A stretch of 37,246 bases of DNA from JBKDZL01 sp047971145. Lineage in GTDB: Bacteria > Bacillota_I > Bacilli_A > Erysipelotrichales > Erysipelotrichaceae. The stretch lies in contig JBKDZL010000058.1 of assembly GCA_047971145.1 (NCBI GenBank), forward strand, positions 1-37,246. The letters run 5' to 3'. Made by a program: the position numbers and the translations under genes. The stretch's first letter is position 1. Each line of letters begins with the position of its first letter. The notes below the pieces were generated by a model. The model worked only from the letters and a program-made list of their open reading frames with translations, was not told the DNA's origin and ran no database searches. Below are positions 1 to 6,361 of the stretch, one piece after another.

Positions 1-1
1 G

Positions 2-364
2 ACTAATTATTCAGTTGAATTCTATAGAACTTTAGATATCCCTGTAAGAAAGTTAGAGTGCTGTTCAGGGGACTTAGCTGATTTAAAGAGTAAATCTATT
101 GATATAGAAGCTTGGAGCCCACGACCACACAAATACTTTGAAGTTTGTAGTTGTTCAAATTTACCTGATAATCAGGCAAGAAGAATAGGTTTAAGCGTTG
201 ATGGAAATGAAGTAAAGCAAGTACCACATACTTTAAATTATACGGTAGTTGCCCCACCTAGAATGCTAATTTGCTTTTTAGAAAACAATCTTAAAGCAGA
301 TGGAACAATAACTATACCGTTAGCTTTAAGAAAGTATATGGGTGATAAAGAATTTATTGGTTAA
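2..364 (+). CDS. serS: Seryl-tRNA synthetase, C-terminal part (partial)
   Basis: The reading frame is open from the left edge to a TAA at 362-364, giving 120 residues of a class II seryl-tRNA synthetase catalytic domain. Visible are the segment around EVCSCSNLPDNQARR (the motif 2 to motif 3 region of SerRS) and a motif 3 segment TLNYTVVAPPR followed by LENN and a terminal YMGDKEFIG, the usual PYMGG-like C-terminus. The motif 3 wording resembles the TLNNTALATPR form of Thermus-type and some clostridial enzymes rather than the TLNGSGLAVGR form. The enzyme charges tRNA-Ser with serine in the cytoplasm. The N-terminal coiled-coil arm and motif 1 lie outside the window. The same gene sits near tadA, SRP RNA and dnaX in Bacillus, which supports an origin-proximal position. 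An Asn-to-Tyr substitution in motif 3 is noted as a finding. Confidence 0.93.
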   Translation, partial: TNYSVEFYRTLDIPVRKLECCSGDLADLKSKSIDIEAWSPRPHKYFEVCSCSNLPDNQARRIGLSVDGNEVKQVPHTLNYTVVAPPRMLICFLENNLKADGTITIPLALRKYMGDKEFIG

Positions 365-380
365 TGTTTCACGTGAAACT
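365..380. promoter_or_regulatory. parS-like chromosome partition site
   Basis: TGTTTCACGTGAAACT follows the serS stop codon directly. It contains the perfect 14-bp palindrome GTTTCACGTGAAAC and matches the ParB/Spo0J parS consensus TGTTTCACGTGAAACA at 15 of 16 positions. parS sites nucleate ParB loading and SMC recruitment and cluster around oriC. The position in the gap before the SRP RNA, outside any gene, is consistent with such a site. Function is inferred from the sequence match alone. Confidence 0.88.
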
Positions 381-444
381 CAAGAAAAAATTGCAGCAGA
401 TGGCAGTGCAGATATGTGGTTATAATAAAATAAGTGTTTAGCTA

Positions 445-473
445 TTCAAATTTATAGTTAATTATTGTACAAT
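445..473 (+). promoter_or_regulatory. Promoter of the SRP RNA
   Basis: TTCAAA (445-450) and TACAAT (468-473) are separated by 17 bp. The predicted start lies at about 478-480, exactly where the closing stem of the SRP RNA begins. A second TATAAT lies at 421-426 without an obvious gene of its own. Confidence 0.7.
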
Positions 474-477
474 AATA

Positions 478-559
478 GTGGTACAACAAGTATGCTTGAA
501 TCAGGTCAGGGTCGGAAGACAGCAGCCTTAAGAGTCATTACTTGTGTGTACCACTTTTT
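478..559 (+). ncRNA. ffs: Signal recognition particle RNA, small (4.5S-like) form
   Basis: This is a hairpin RNA of about 80 nt. The outer stem pairs 478-485 (GTGGTACA) with 547-554 (TGTACCAC) and continues 486-490 with 541-545 around a bulged G546. The tip is a canonical SRP domain IV: GG at 504-505 pairs with CC at 526-527, the symmetric loop is CAGG (507-510) opposite AGCA (521-524), the stem GTC/GAC is 511-513 with 518-520, and the tetraloop is GGAA (514-517). A run of five T at 555-559 follows. The RNA binds Ffh and targets nascent membrane and secreted proteins. It lacks the Alu domain of the long Bacillus scRNA. Its place before tadA and dnaX matches the Bacillus gene order. An open frame running through it (from 465) is an upstream extension of tadA and is not coding. 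Confidence 0.96.
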
Positions 560-563
560 ATAT

Positions 564-1019
564 ATGGGAAATAGTGTTAAATGGATGAGAGAAGCTTTGA
601 AAGAAGCTCATAAGGCAAAAATGTTAGACGAAGTTCCAGTGGGGGCTGTTGTAGTTTTTAATAATGAAATAATTGCAAAAGCTCATAACTTAAAGGAAAG
701 CAGTCAAATCTCCACTAAACACGCAGAAATAATAGCTATTGAAAAAGCTAATGAAAAACTAAAATCATGGCGTTTAAATGAGTGTGAGTTATATGTGACT
801 ATGGAACCTTGTTTGATGTGTGTGGGAGCAATAATACAAGCTAGAATTAAAAAAGTTGTCTATGGTTGTAAAGATTTAAAGTTTGGAGCAATTGAGAGTG
901 TGATTAGTGCTTTTGATAATAAAGCTTGGAATCATCATCCTGAAATAGAAAAAAATGTTCTAGCAGAAGAGTGTTCTAATATTGTTAAAGATTTTTTTTA
1001 TCAGAAAAGAAATAAATAA
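564..1019 (+). CDS. tadA: tRNA(adenine34) deaminase TadA
   Basis: This 151-residue protein of the cytidine/deoxycytidylate deaminase fold converts A34 to inosine in the anticodon of tRNA-Arg(ACG). The zinc-site motifs are complete: HAE in KHAEIIAIEKA, with the catalytic Glu, and PCLMC in EPCLMCVGAIIQAR. The opening WMREALKEAHKAKMLDEVPVGAVVV aligns with the usual TadA N-terminus. The ATG at 564 was chosen because the frame further upstream runs through the SRP RNA; an in-frame ATG at 585 is the alternative. No clear Shine-Dalgarno sequence precedes either start, and the SRP terminator T-run ends only 4 nt before 564. Translation may depend on read-through or an mRNA with almost no leader. Function is well supported; the exact start is not. 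Confidence 0.93.
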   Translation: MGNSVKWMREALKEAHKAKMLDEVPVGAVVVFNNEIIAKAHNLKESSQISTKHAEIIAIEKANEKLKSWRLNECELYVTMEPCLMCVGAIIQARIKKVVYGCKDLKFGAIESVISAFDNKAWNHHPEIEKNVLAEECSNIVKDFFYQKRNK

Positions 1020-1067
1020 TATTTACCAGGAAATCTGACAAGATTATTAAATATTAGTAAAAAATAG

Positions 1068-1076
1068 TGTTATAAT
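1068..1076 (+). promoter_or_regulatory. Extended -10 promoter for dnaX
   Basis: TGTTATAAT is an extended -10 (TGn before TATAAT at 1071-1076). A leader of about 20 nt with the ribosome site AAGGAG follows before the dnaX ATG. No strong -35 was seen at the expected distance. Confidence 0.55.
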
Positions 1077-1101
1077 TAAATTACAATTTTAAGGAGATTT
1101 T

Positions 1102-2760
1102 ATGGCATACATTGCATTATACAGGAAATATCGACCTTTAACTTTTGATGCGGTATTTGGACAAGAACACATTGTGGCAACCATTAAGTCAGCAATAGCT
1201 AACAATAAAGTAGCTCATGCTTACTTGTTTAATGGACCTAGAGGAACTGGTAAAACCACTGTAGCTAGATTGATAGCTAAGGCTGTTAATTGTGAATCAG
1301 TTTCTGAAAAACCTTGTGGTAAGTGTGATAGTTGTCTTAGTATTCAAAAGACTACACATCCTGATATTGTTGAAATTGATGCCGCTAGTAACAATGGTGT
1401 TGAAGAAATAAGACAACTTATTGAAAATGTAAAATATACTCCTTTAGAAGCTAAAGTTAAAGTTTATATTATTGATGAGGTGCACATGCTGACTACTAGT
1501 GCTTTTAATGCTCTATTAAAAACGTTAGAAGATCCACCTAAACATGTAATTTTTATACTAGCAACCACTGAAGCTCATAAAGTATTACCGACAATTATTT
1601 CTCGATGTCAGCGATTTGACTTTAGCAAGGTTAGTGCTAATAGTTTGGTTGAAAGATTATCAGAGGTTTTAGTGGCAGAAAATATTAAATATCAAACGGG
1701 TTTGTTAGAAGTAATAGCTGAATTATCTGATGGTGGAATGCGTGATGCTTTGAGTATTCTTGATCAATTGGTAGCCTATGGTGATAGTGAACTAAATGTT
1801 GAAAGTTTATATAAAATTTATGGATTATTATCAATACAAGATAAGGTCGATTTATTAACTAAGATTAAAAATCATGAAATTAAAGCTGTTTTAGAATATA
1901 TTAATAAAATTAATGATAAAAGTTTAGATATTAGACGCTTAACTAATGAATTAGTAGAAATGGTTAAAGAAACTATTGTTTATAATCTGACTAAGAATGA
2001 TACTTTACTAAAGAAATTGAAGGTTGAGCAAGTTAAATTAATTACTGATAATATTGAAACTAATCAACTTTTAGAGTACAGTAATTTGTTGTTGGAAACA
2101 GCAGATAAGTATCGCAATGCTGCTAATGCTAATTTATATTTTGAAAATTGTTTATTAAAAATGATGGAATTAGAAAATACTACTAGTAATCAATCGATAA
2201 TAAACAAAAACAAACCAGAAGAAAAGATAGAAGAAAAAATAATTGAAACTGTTCAGAAAGTAGAAAAACCAACAAATATAATTTCAAGCAAAGAATTTTC
2301 TAATGATTATTATTTATCATTATTATTTAGAGCTAGTAAAAGTGCTAAAACTTTATGGAGTGATGTATGGGATAAACTTAAAGATTATCGTTTAGCTGAT
2401 GATTATAAGGTTATTGTCAATGGTTTATTACAGACAAAATTATTTGCGGCAGGTGATGATTTTATTATCACTACTTGTAATTATGATGAAGTTGTTCAAC
2501 AACTTAATCAAGAAAATCTTACTGATAATAAGAGTAAGCTTGCAAAAGAGGTATGTGGGAAGTTTTGTAAGATATTTATTATTAATGATGAGCAAGGAAA
2601 ATCACTTGTTCAAGAATTTAAAAAAGCTAAGCAAAGTGGAAGTAAGATTACATCAGCGATAGCTTTTGATTTCTCAGAATTAGAGAAAAGTGAGAAAAAT
2701 GAAGATAAACATCCACTTTATGAAATGTTTGATAATAGTGAAGTAGAGGAAATAAGTTAA
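1102..2760 (+). CDS. dnaX: DNA polymerase III subunit gamma/tau
   Basis: This 552-residue AAA+ clamp-loader ATPase loads the beta sliding clamp at replication forks. Walker A is GPRGTGKTT starting at residue 45. A zinc module with Cys residues in NCESVSEKPCGKCDSC follows, then the Walker B-like IIDEVHML, the sensor 1 segment FILATTEAHKVLPTIISRCQRF with the SRC motif, and GGMRDALSILDQL. The remainder (about residue 370 onward) is a poorly conserved Lys/Glu-rich linker and a tau-type C-terminal domain. ATG 1102 has the good ribosome site AAGGAG. The stop codon overlaps the next start (TAATG), so recR is translationally coupled. The ybaB/ebfC gene that sits between dnaX and recR in many bacteria is absent here. 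No convincing frameshift site for a separate gamma form was found. Confidence 0.97.
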   Translation: MAYIALYRKYRPLTFDAVFGQEHIVATIKSAIANNKVAHAYLFNGPRGTGKTTVARLIAKAVNCESVSEKPCGKCDSCLSIQKTTHPDIVEIDAASNNGVEEIRQLIENVKYTPLEAKVKVYIIDEVHMLTTSAFNALLKTLEDPPKHVIFILATTEAHKVLPTIISRCQRFDFSKVSANSLVERLSEVLVAENIKYQTGLLEVIAELSDGGMRDALSILDQLVAYGDSELNVESLYKIYGLLSIQDKVDLLTKIKNHEIKAVLEYINKINDKSLDIRRLTNELVEMVKETIVYNLTKNDTLLKKLKVEQVKLITDNIETNQLLEYSNLLLETADKYRNAANANLYFENCLLKMMELENTTSNQSIINKNKPEEKIEEKIIETVQKVEKPTNIISSKEFSNDYYLSLLFRASKSAKTLWSDVWDKLKDYRLADDYKVIVNGLLQTKLFAAGDDFIITTCNYDEVVQQLNQENLTDNKSKLAKEVCGKFCKIFIINDEQGKSLVQEFKKAKQSGSKITSAIAFDFSELEKSEKNEDKHPLYEMFDNSEVEEIS

Positions 2761-3350
2761 TGTATCCTAAAACTTTTATGGCATTAATTGAGAGTTTTAA
2801 AACTCTGCCAGGAGTAGGAGAAAAAGCAGCTGAGCGTTATGCTTATGCAATTTTAGAAATGTCTAATGATCAGACTCAAAACTTAGCTAATACGCTAATT
2901 GATGTTAAAAATAGTATTAAATATTGTTCAAACTGCCACCATATTAGTGATAATGATCTTTGTGATATTTGCTCAGATAATCATAGAGACAATAGTATCA
3001 TTTGTATTGTTAATACTAGTAAAGATTTAATCGCAATTGAAAAAACGAAAGAATATAATGGTGTTTATCATGTTTTATTAGGTGAAATTTCTCCAACTAA
3101 AGGAGTAATGCCAGAGGATTTAACTATTGATCATTTAATGTTACGCTTAGATAAGCAAATAAAAGAAGTAATACTTGCCACCAACTCAACTTTGGATGGG
3201 GAAACTACTGCACTTTATTTAAGTAAATTAATCCAAATGAAAAATATTGAAATTAGTCGCATTGCTTATGGTATGCCTATGGGTGGACAGTTAGACTATG
3301 CTGATGAGCTAACTTTAAGTAAAGCACTAAAAGGAAGGACTAAAATATGA
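2760..3350 (+). CDS. recR: Recombination mediator protein RecR
   Basis: A 196-residue protein of normal RecR length. The N-terminal helix-hairpin-helix reads LPGVGEKAAERYA. A four-cysteine zinc finger lies in YCSNCHHISDNDLCDIC. A Toprim domain follows (IICIVNTSKDLIAIEKTKEYNGVYHVLLGEISP split across its strands), ending in ISRIAYGMPMGGQLDYADELTLSKAL, a typical RecR C-terminus. It acts with RecF and RecO to load RecA on gapped DNA. The ATG at 2760 shares its A with the dnaX stop, and the TGA stop (3348-3350) overlaps the fhs ATG at 3347. The three genes are thus linked by start/stop overlaps and are almost certainly one transcript. Confidence 0.97.
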   Translation: MYPKTFMALIESFKTLPGVGEKAAERYAYAILEMSNDQTQNLANTLIDVKNSIKYCSNCHHISDNDLCDICSDNHRDNSIICIVNTSKDLIAIEKTKEYNGVYHVLLGEISPTKGVMPEDLTIDHLMLRLDKQIKEVILATNSTLDGETTALYLSKLIQMKNIEISRIAYGMPMGGQLDYADELTLSKALKGRTKI

Positions 3351-4999
3351 AGAGTGATGTGAGTATTGCCCAAAGTGCTAAAGTTGAAGCTATTGAAAAA
3401 GTAGCAAAAAAGCTTAATCTTTCTGAGAGAGCTTTAGAAATGTATGGAAAAACTAAAGCAAAAATACTTGTTGATAAAATTGAATCAACAAAAAAATCAA
3501 AATTAATTTTAGTTACAGCTATTAGTCCAACCAAAGCTGGTGAGGGAAAAACAACTACTACTGTCGGCTTGGTTGATGGACTTAATTTTTTAGGGTATTC
3601 TTGCTGTGGTGCATTAAGAGAGCCCTCATTGGGTCCGGTTTTTGGTATTAAAGGTGGGGCAACAGGTGGTGGTTATGCCCAAGTAATACCGATGGAGGAT
3701 ATTAATTTACATTTTACTGGTGATTTACATGCGATTACAGCTTGTAATAATTTAATATCGGCGGTTATTGATAATCATCTTTTTCAAGGAAATGAATTAA
3801 ATATTGACGCTGAGCGTATTATTTGGAAGCGCTGTTTAGATCTAAATGATCGTTCATTAAGAAAAATAGAGGTAGGGCTTAGTAGTAAAAAAGAAGTAAA
3901 ACGATTTGATGGCTTTAATATTACTGTGGCAAGTGAGATTATGGCAATTCTTTGTTTAGTTAATAATTTAGAAGAATTTAGAGAAAGAGTTGATAAGATA
4001 TTAATTGCCTATAATAAAAAGGGCATGCCAGTATATGTGAAAGATTTAGATATTACTGGTTCTTTATTAGTTTTAATGAAAGATGCGATTAAACCTAATT
4101 TAGTGCAAACCTTAGAAAATAATCCTATTTTAATGCATGGTGGACCATTTGCTAATATTGCCCATGGCTGTAATTCGATTATTGCGACTAAAACAGCAAT
4201 GAAACTTGCGGATTATACAATTACCGAGGCAGGATTTGGAGCTGATTTAGGGGCAGAAAAATTTTTAGATATCAAGTGTCGAGCACATAATATTAAACCT
4301 GATGCAGTTGTGATGGTTGCAACAATTAGGGCTTTAAAACTACATGGTGGTCTAGCTTATAGTGAACTGGCAAATGAAAATATTCCTGCATTAGCTAAGG
4401 GAATTCTCAATCTAGAAAAGCACTTAGATACTATTGATCAATTTGGCTTACCAAAAATAGTAGCATTAAATAAATTTTCTAGTGATAGTGATAAAGAATT
4501 AGCTTATTTAATTGAATGGTGCTGTGATAGGGGTATTGAAATATCGCTATGTGATGGTTGGAAATCGGGATCAGTTGGTATGGCTGACTTAGCTCAAAAA
4601 GTTGTAAATCTAGCTCAAAAAGAAAGTGAATTAAATTTCATTTATGATTTAAATGATAGTGTTGAAACTAAAATTACAAAAATTGTTCAAAAAGTTTATG
4701 GTGGCAAAGGAGTGATTTTCACTAAGGAAGCTCAAGAGGAGCTAGCCAATATTAAAAAGAATAGTTGGGATAAGTTGCCAGTTTGTATTGCCAAAACTCC
4801 TAATTCCTTAAGTGATGATGCTAAACAATTAGAACATCTTAGCGATTTTGATATAACAGTAAAAGGAATTACACCTTCATTAGGGGCAGGTTTTCTAGTT
4901 ATTTTAACTGGAGCAATTATGAGAATGCCTGGTTTGGGTAAAAACATTGCGGCTACTAGTATTGATATTATTGATGATAAAATAGTTGGTCTTTCTTAA
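3347..4999 (+). CDS. fhs: Formate--tetrahydrofolate ligase
   Basis: A 550-residue ATP-dependent ligase that makes 10-formyl-tetrahydrofolate from formate and THF, feeding purine and initiator fMet synthesis. The P-loop is GEGKTT starting at residue 65 within SPTKAGEGKTTTTVG. Other family blocks are LREPSLGPVFGIKGGATGGGYAQV, HFTGDLHAITACNNL and TEAGFGADLGAEKF, each given here in part. Length matches the usual 550-560. Its coupling to dnaX and recR is a local arrangement with no obvious functional link beyond shared expression. The TAA stop at 4997-4999 overlaps the stop of the convergent CYTH gene, and no terminator hairpin was seen between them. Confidence 0.97.
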   Translation: MKSDVSIAQSAKVEAIEKVAKKLNLSERALEMYGKTKAKILVDKIESTKKSKLILVTAISPTKAGEGKTTTTVGLVDGLNFLGYSCCGALREPSLGPVFGIKGGATGGGYAQVIPMEDINLHFTGDLHAITACNNLISAVIDNHLFQGNELNIDAERIIWKRCLDLNDRSLRKIEVGLSSKKEVKRFDGFNITVASEIMAILCLVNNLEEFRERVDKILIAYNKKGMPVYVKDLDITGSLLVLMKDAIKPNLVQTLENNPILMHGGPFANIAHGCNSIIATKTAMKLADYTITEAGFGADLGAEKFLDIKCRAHNIKPDAVVMVATIRALKLHGGLAYSELANENIPALAKGILNLEKHLDTIDQFGLPKIVALNKFSSDSDKELAYLIEWCCDRGIEISLCDGWKSGSVGMADLAQKVVNLAQKESELNFIYDLNDSVETKITKIVQKVYGGKGVIFTKEAQEELANIKKNSWDKLPVCIAKTPNSLSDDAKQLEHLSDFDITVKGITPSLGAGFLVILTGAIMRMPGLGKNIAATSIDIIDDKIVGLS

Positions 5000-5526
5000 C
5001 TGGTTGCCCGTAAATATTTGGAGATTAAATTTTCAGTATAGTTAATATCCAATTCTTTTAATATTGTAATAAATGCTTTTTTTCCATCGTGTTTTTCTGT
5101 GCACTCATATTCAATTTCATAGTCTATTTTGTTGTTGTAGTGATTTTCATCTAAGCAAAGTTCACCTTGGGCTAAAATTACTTTTCTTCTTATTGTTTTT
5201 AGTTGTCCAATAACTTTTAATGGTTGGGATAGTTGATATTTATTCAACAATTTATTTAATTCTTCATTTTCAATATCAGTAGTTTCAACTTCATATTCTA
5301 AAAGTCCTTTTTTGCTAGGGATTTTAAGGGTGAAAATGCTGGTATTTGAAAATTCTCTTTTTCTTAAGGTTCCTTTTAATTTGCTAATATTATTATCTAA
5401 ATCTTGGTAATAAGTATTTATTTGTGTGATAGTTTTTATTTCAGATGCAAAATGATTAACAATTTTTTGATAATCGGATAGACTAACTAAACATTTGTAT
5501 TCAATTTCTAGATTTTCTATAATCAT
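4996..5526 (-). CDS. CYTH-domain protein (YjbK-like)
   Basis: A 176-residue CYTH (triphosphate tunnel metalloenzyme) protein. The hallmark N-terminal ExExK appears as EIEYK. Later blocks include LRKREFSNTSIFTLKIPSK and LCLDENHYNNKIDYEIEYE, the alternating charged strands of the tunnel. The start at 5526 (MIIENLEIEYK) was chosen because the ribosome site AGGGAG lies just upstream and the ExExK motif falls close to the N-terminus; a longer frame from 5553 adds unrelated residues. The substrate (inorganic tripolyphosphate, an adenylate or a thiamine phosphate) cannot be told from sequence. In Bacillus the yjbK homologue also lies close to an NAD kinase gene, and here nadK is divergently adjacent. 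Its stop overlaps the fhs stop in the palindrome TTAA. Confidence 0.88.
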   Translation of the reverse strand: MIIENLEIEYKCLVSLSDYQKIVNHFASEIKTITQINTYYQDLDNNISKLKGTLRKREFSNTSIFTLKIPSKKGLLEYEVETTDIENEELNKLLNKYQLSQPLKVIGQLKTIRRKVILAQGELCLDENHYNNKIDYEIEYECTEKHDGKKAFITILKELDINYTENLISKYLRATS

Positions 5527-5543
5527 AGCTATCTCCCTAGGGA

Positions 5544-5554
5544 TATGATACAAT
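5544..5554. promoter_or_regulatory. Divergent promoter region of CYTH gene and nadK
   Basis: The gap between the CYTH start (5526) and nadK (5582) is 55 bp. On the plus strand TGATACAAT (5546-5554) is an extended -10 for nadK, with ribosome site AAAGGA further on. On the minus strand a TATCAT-like -10 lies at about 5545-5550. The two promoters overlap almost completely. Weakly supported beyond the -10 matches. Confidence 0.45.
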
Positions 5555-5581
5555 ATTAAAGATAAAAAAGGAATATAGGTT

Positions 5582-6352
5582 ATGAAATTTACTTGTTATA
5601 GCAACAGTTCTGCTAAATCAGAAAATGCAAAAAAACAAATTGAAAATAAATTAGTTACAGGCGGTTGGCAATTAGAGAATGATTCACCTGATTTAGTTAT
5701 TAGTGTGGGTGGTGATGGTACGGTGTTAGCCGCTGTTCAAAAATATCTAGCTGATTTAGAAAGAGTTGTCTTTTTGGGAGTAAATACTGGCACCTTAGGT
5801 TTTTTTACTGATTATCAAGGGGATGAAATAGATTGTATGATTGAAGAGTTGTTAAGCGAAAAAGTGTTCACTATTGAAAAAAAGCGTTTAATAGTTGGTG
5901 ATGTTGCTGGCAAAAAATATTATGCTCTTAATGAAATTAGATTAGAAAATAATATTCATACCCAAATATTTGATGTGACAATTGATGGTAAATGGTTTGA
6001 AACCTATCGAGGCTCAGGTTTAAACTTTTCAAGTCAAGCTGGCTCAACTGGATATAATCGCTCATTAAGAGGAGCTATTTTAGATGATAGTAATCAAAAT
6101 TTACAAATGAGTGAAATTAGTCCAATAAGTAACCGACACTTTAGAACTTTAGGTTATCCTTTGGTGTTAAACTCAGAGCGAACAATAGAATTGAGTTGGG
6201 AAAATAAAGCTAATATTATTCTGGGTTATGATCACTTGGTTACAGATTTATGTCAAACAAATAAAGTTAAAATTAAATTAAGTGATAAGGAAGTAAGATT
6301 TATTCATTATCGAAATATTGATTTTTTAGATAGAATCAAATTATTGTATTAG
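5582..6352 (+). CDS. nadK: NAD kinase
   Basis: A 256-residue ATP-NAD kinase that phosphorylates NAD to NADP. The diagnostic GGDGT motif starts at residue 43 (SVGGDGTVL). The second block NTGTLGFFTDY is present in place of the common NTGHLGF. A third block, GSTGYNRSLRGAILDD, includes the substrate-binding Gly-Ser-Thr region. Length is typical of the compact Gram-positive enzymes (about 260). Only 9 nt separate the stop from the next gene, so nadK heads a co-directional run that includes the PTS protein, mutS, mutL and miaA. NADP supply is relevant to the NfnAB pair further along, but the two are not in one operon. Confidence 0.95.
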   Translation: MKFTCYSNSSAKSENAKKQIENKLVTGGWQLENDSPDLVISVGGDGTVLAAVQKYLADLERVVFLGVNTGTLGFFTDYQGDEIDCMIEELLSEKVFTIEKKRLIVGDVAGKKYYALNEIRLENNIHTQIFDVTIDGKWFETYRGSGLNFSSQAGSTGYNRSLRGAILDDSNQNLQMSEISPISNRHFRTLGYPLVLNSERTIELSWENKANIILGYDHLVTDLCQTNKVKIKLSDKEVRFIHYRNIDFLDRIKLLY

Positions 6353-6361
6353 GAGAAAATT

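Noticed and set aside
365..420. Short open stretch after serS reading like coding sequence (to a TAA near 420)
   Set aside because: Too short, no start or ribosome site, and it overlaps the parS palindrome; chance or a decayed remnant cannot be told apart.
465..563. N-terminal extension of tadA (33 residues upstream of the ATG at 564)
   Set aside because: It translates the SRP RNA, whose paired structure and domain IV motif are unmistakable, and it has no counterpart in TadA proteins.
2230..2246. A-run in dnaX that could cause -1 frameshift to a gamma form, with a stop at 2244-2246
   Set aside because: The run does not form a proper X-XXY-YYZ heptamer in the reading frame, is only six A, and no strong hairpin was seen after it.
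5527..5553. Nine-residue extension of the CYTH protein
   Set aside because: The ribosome site AGGGAG lies inside this segment and points to the ATG at 5526.
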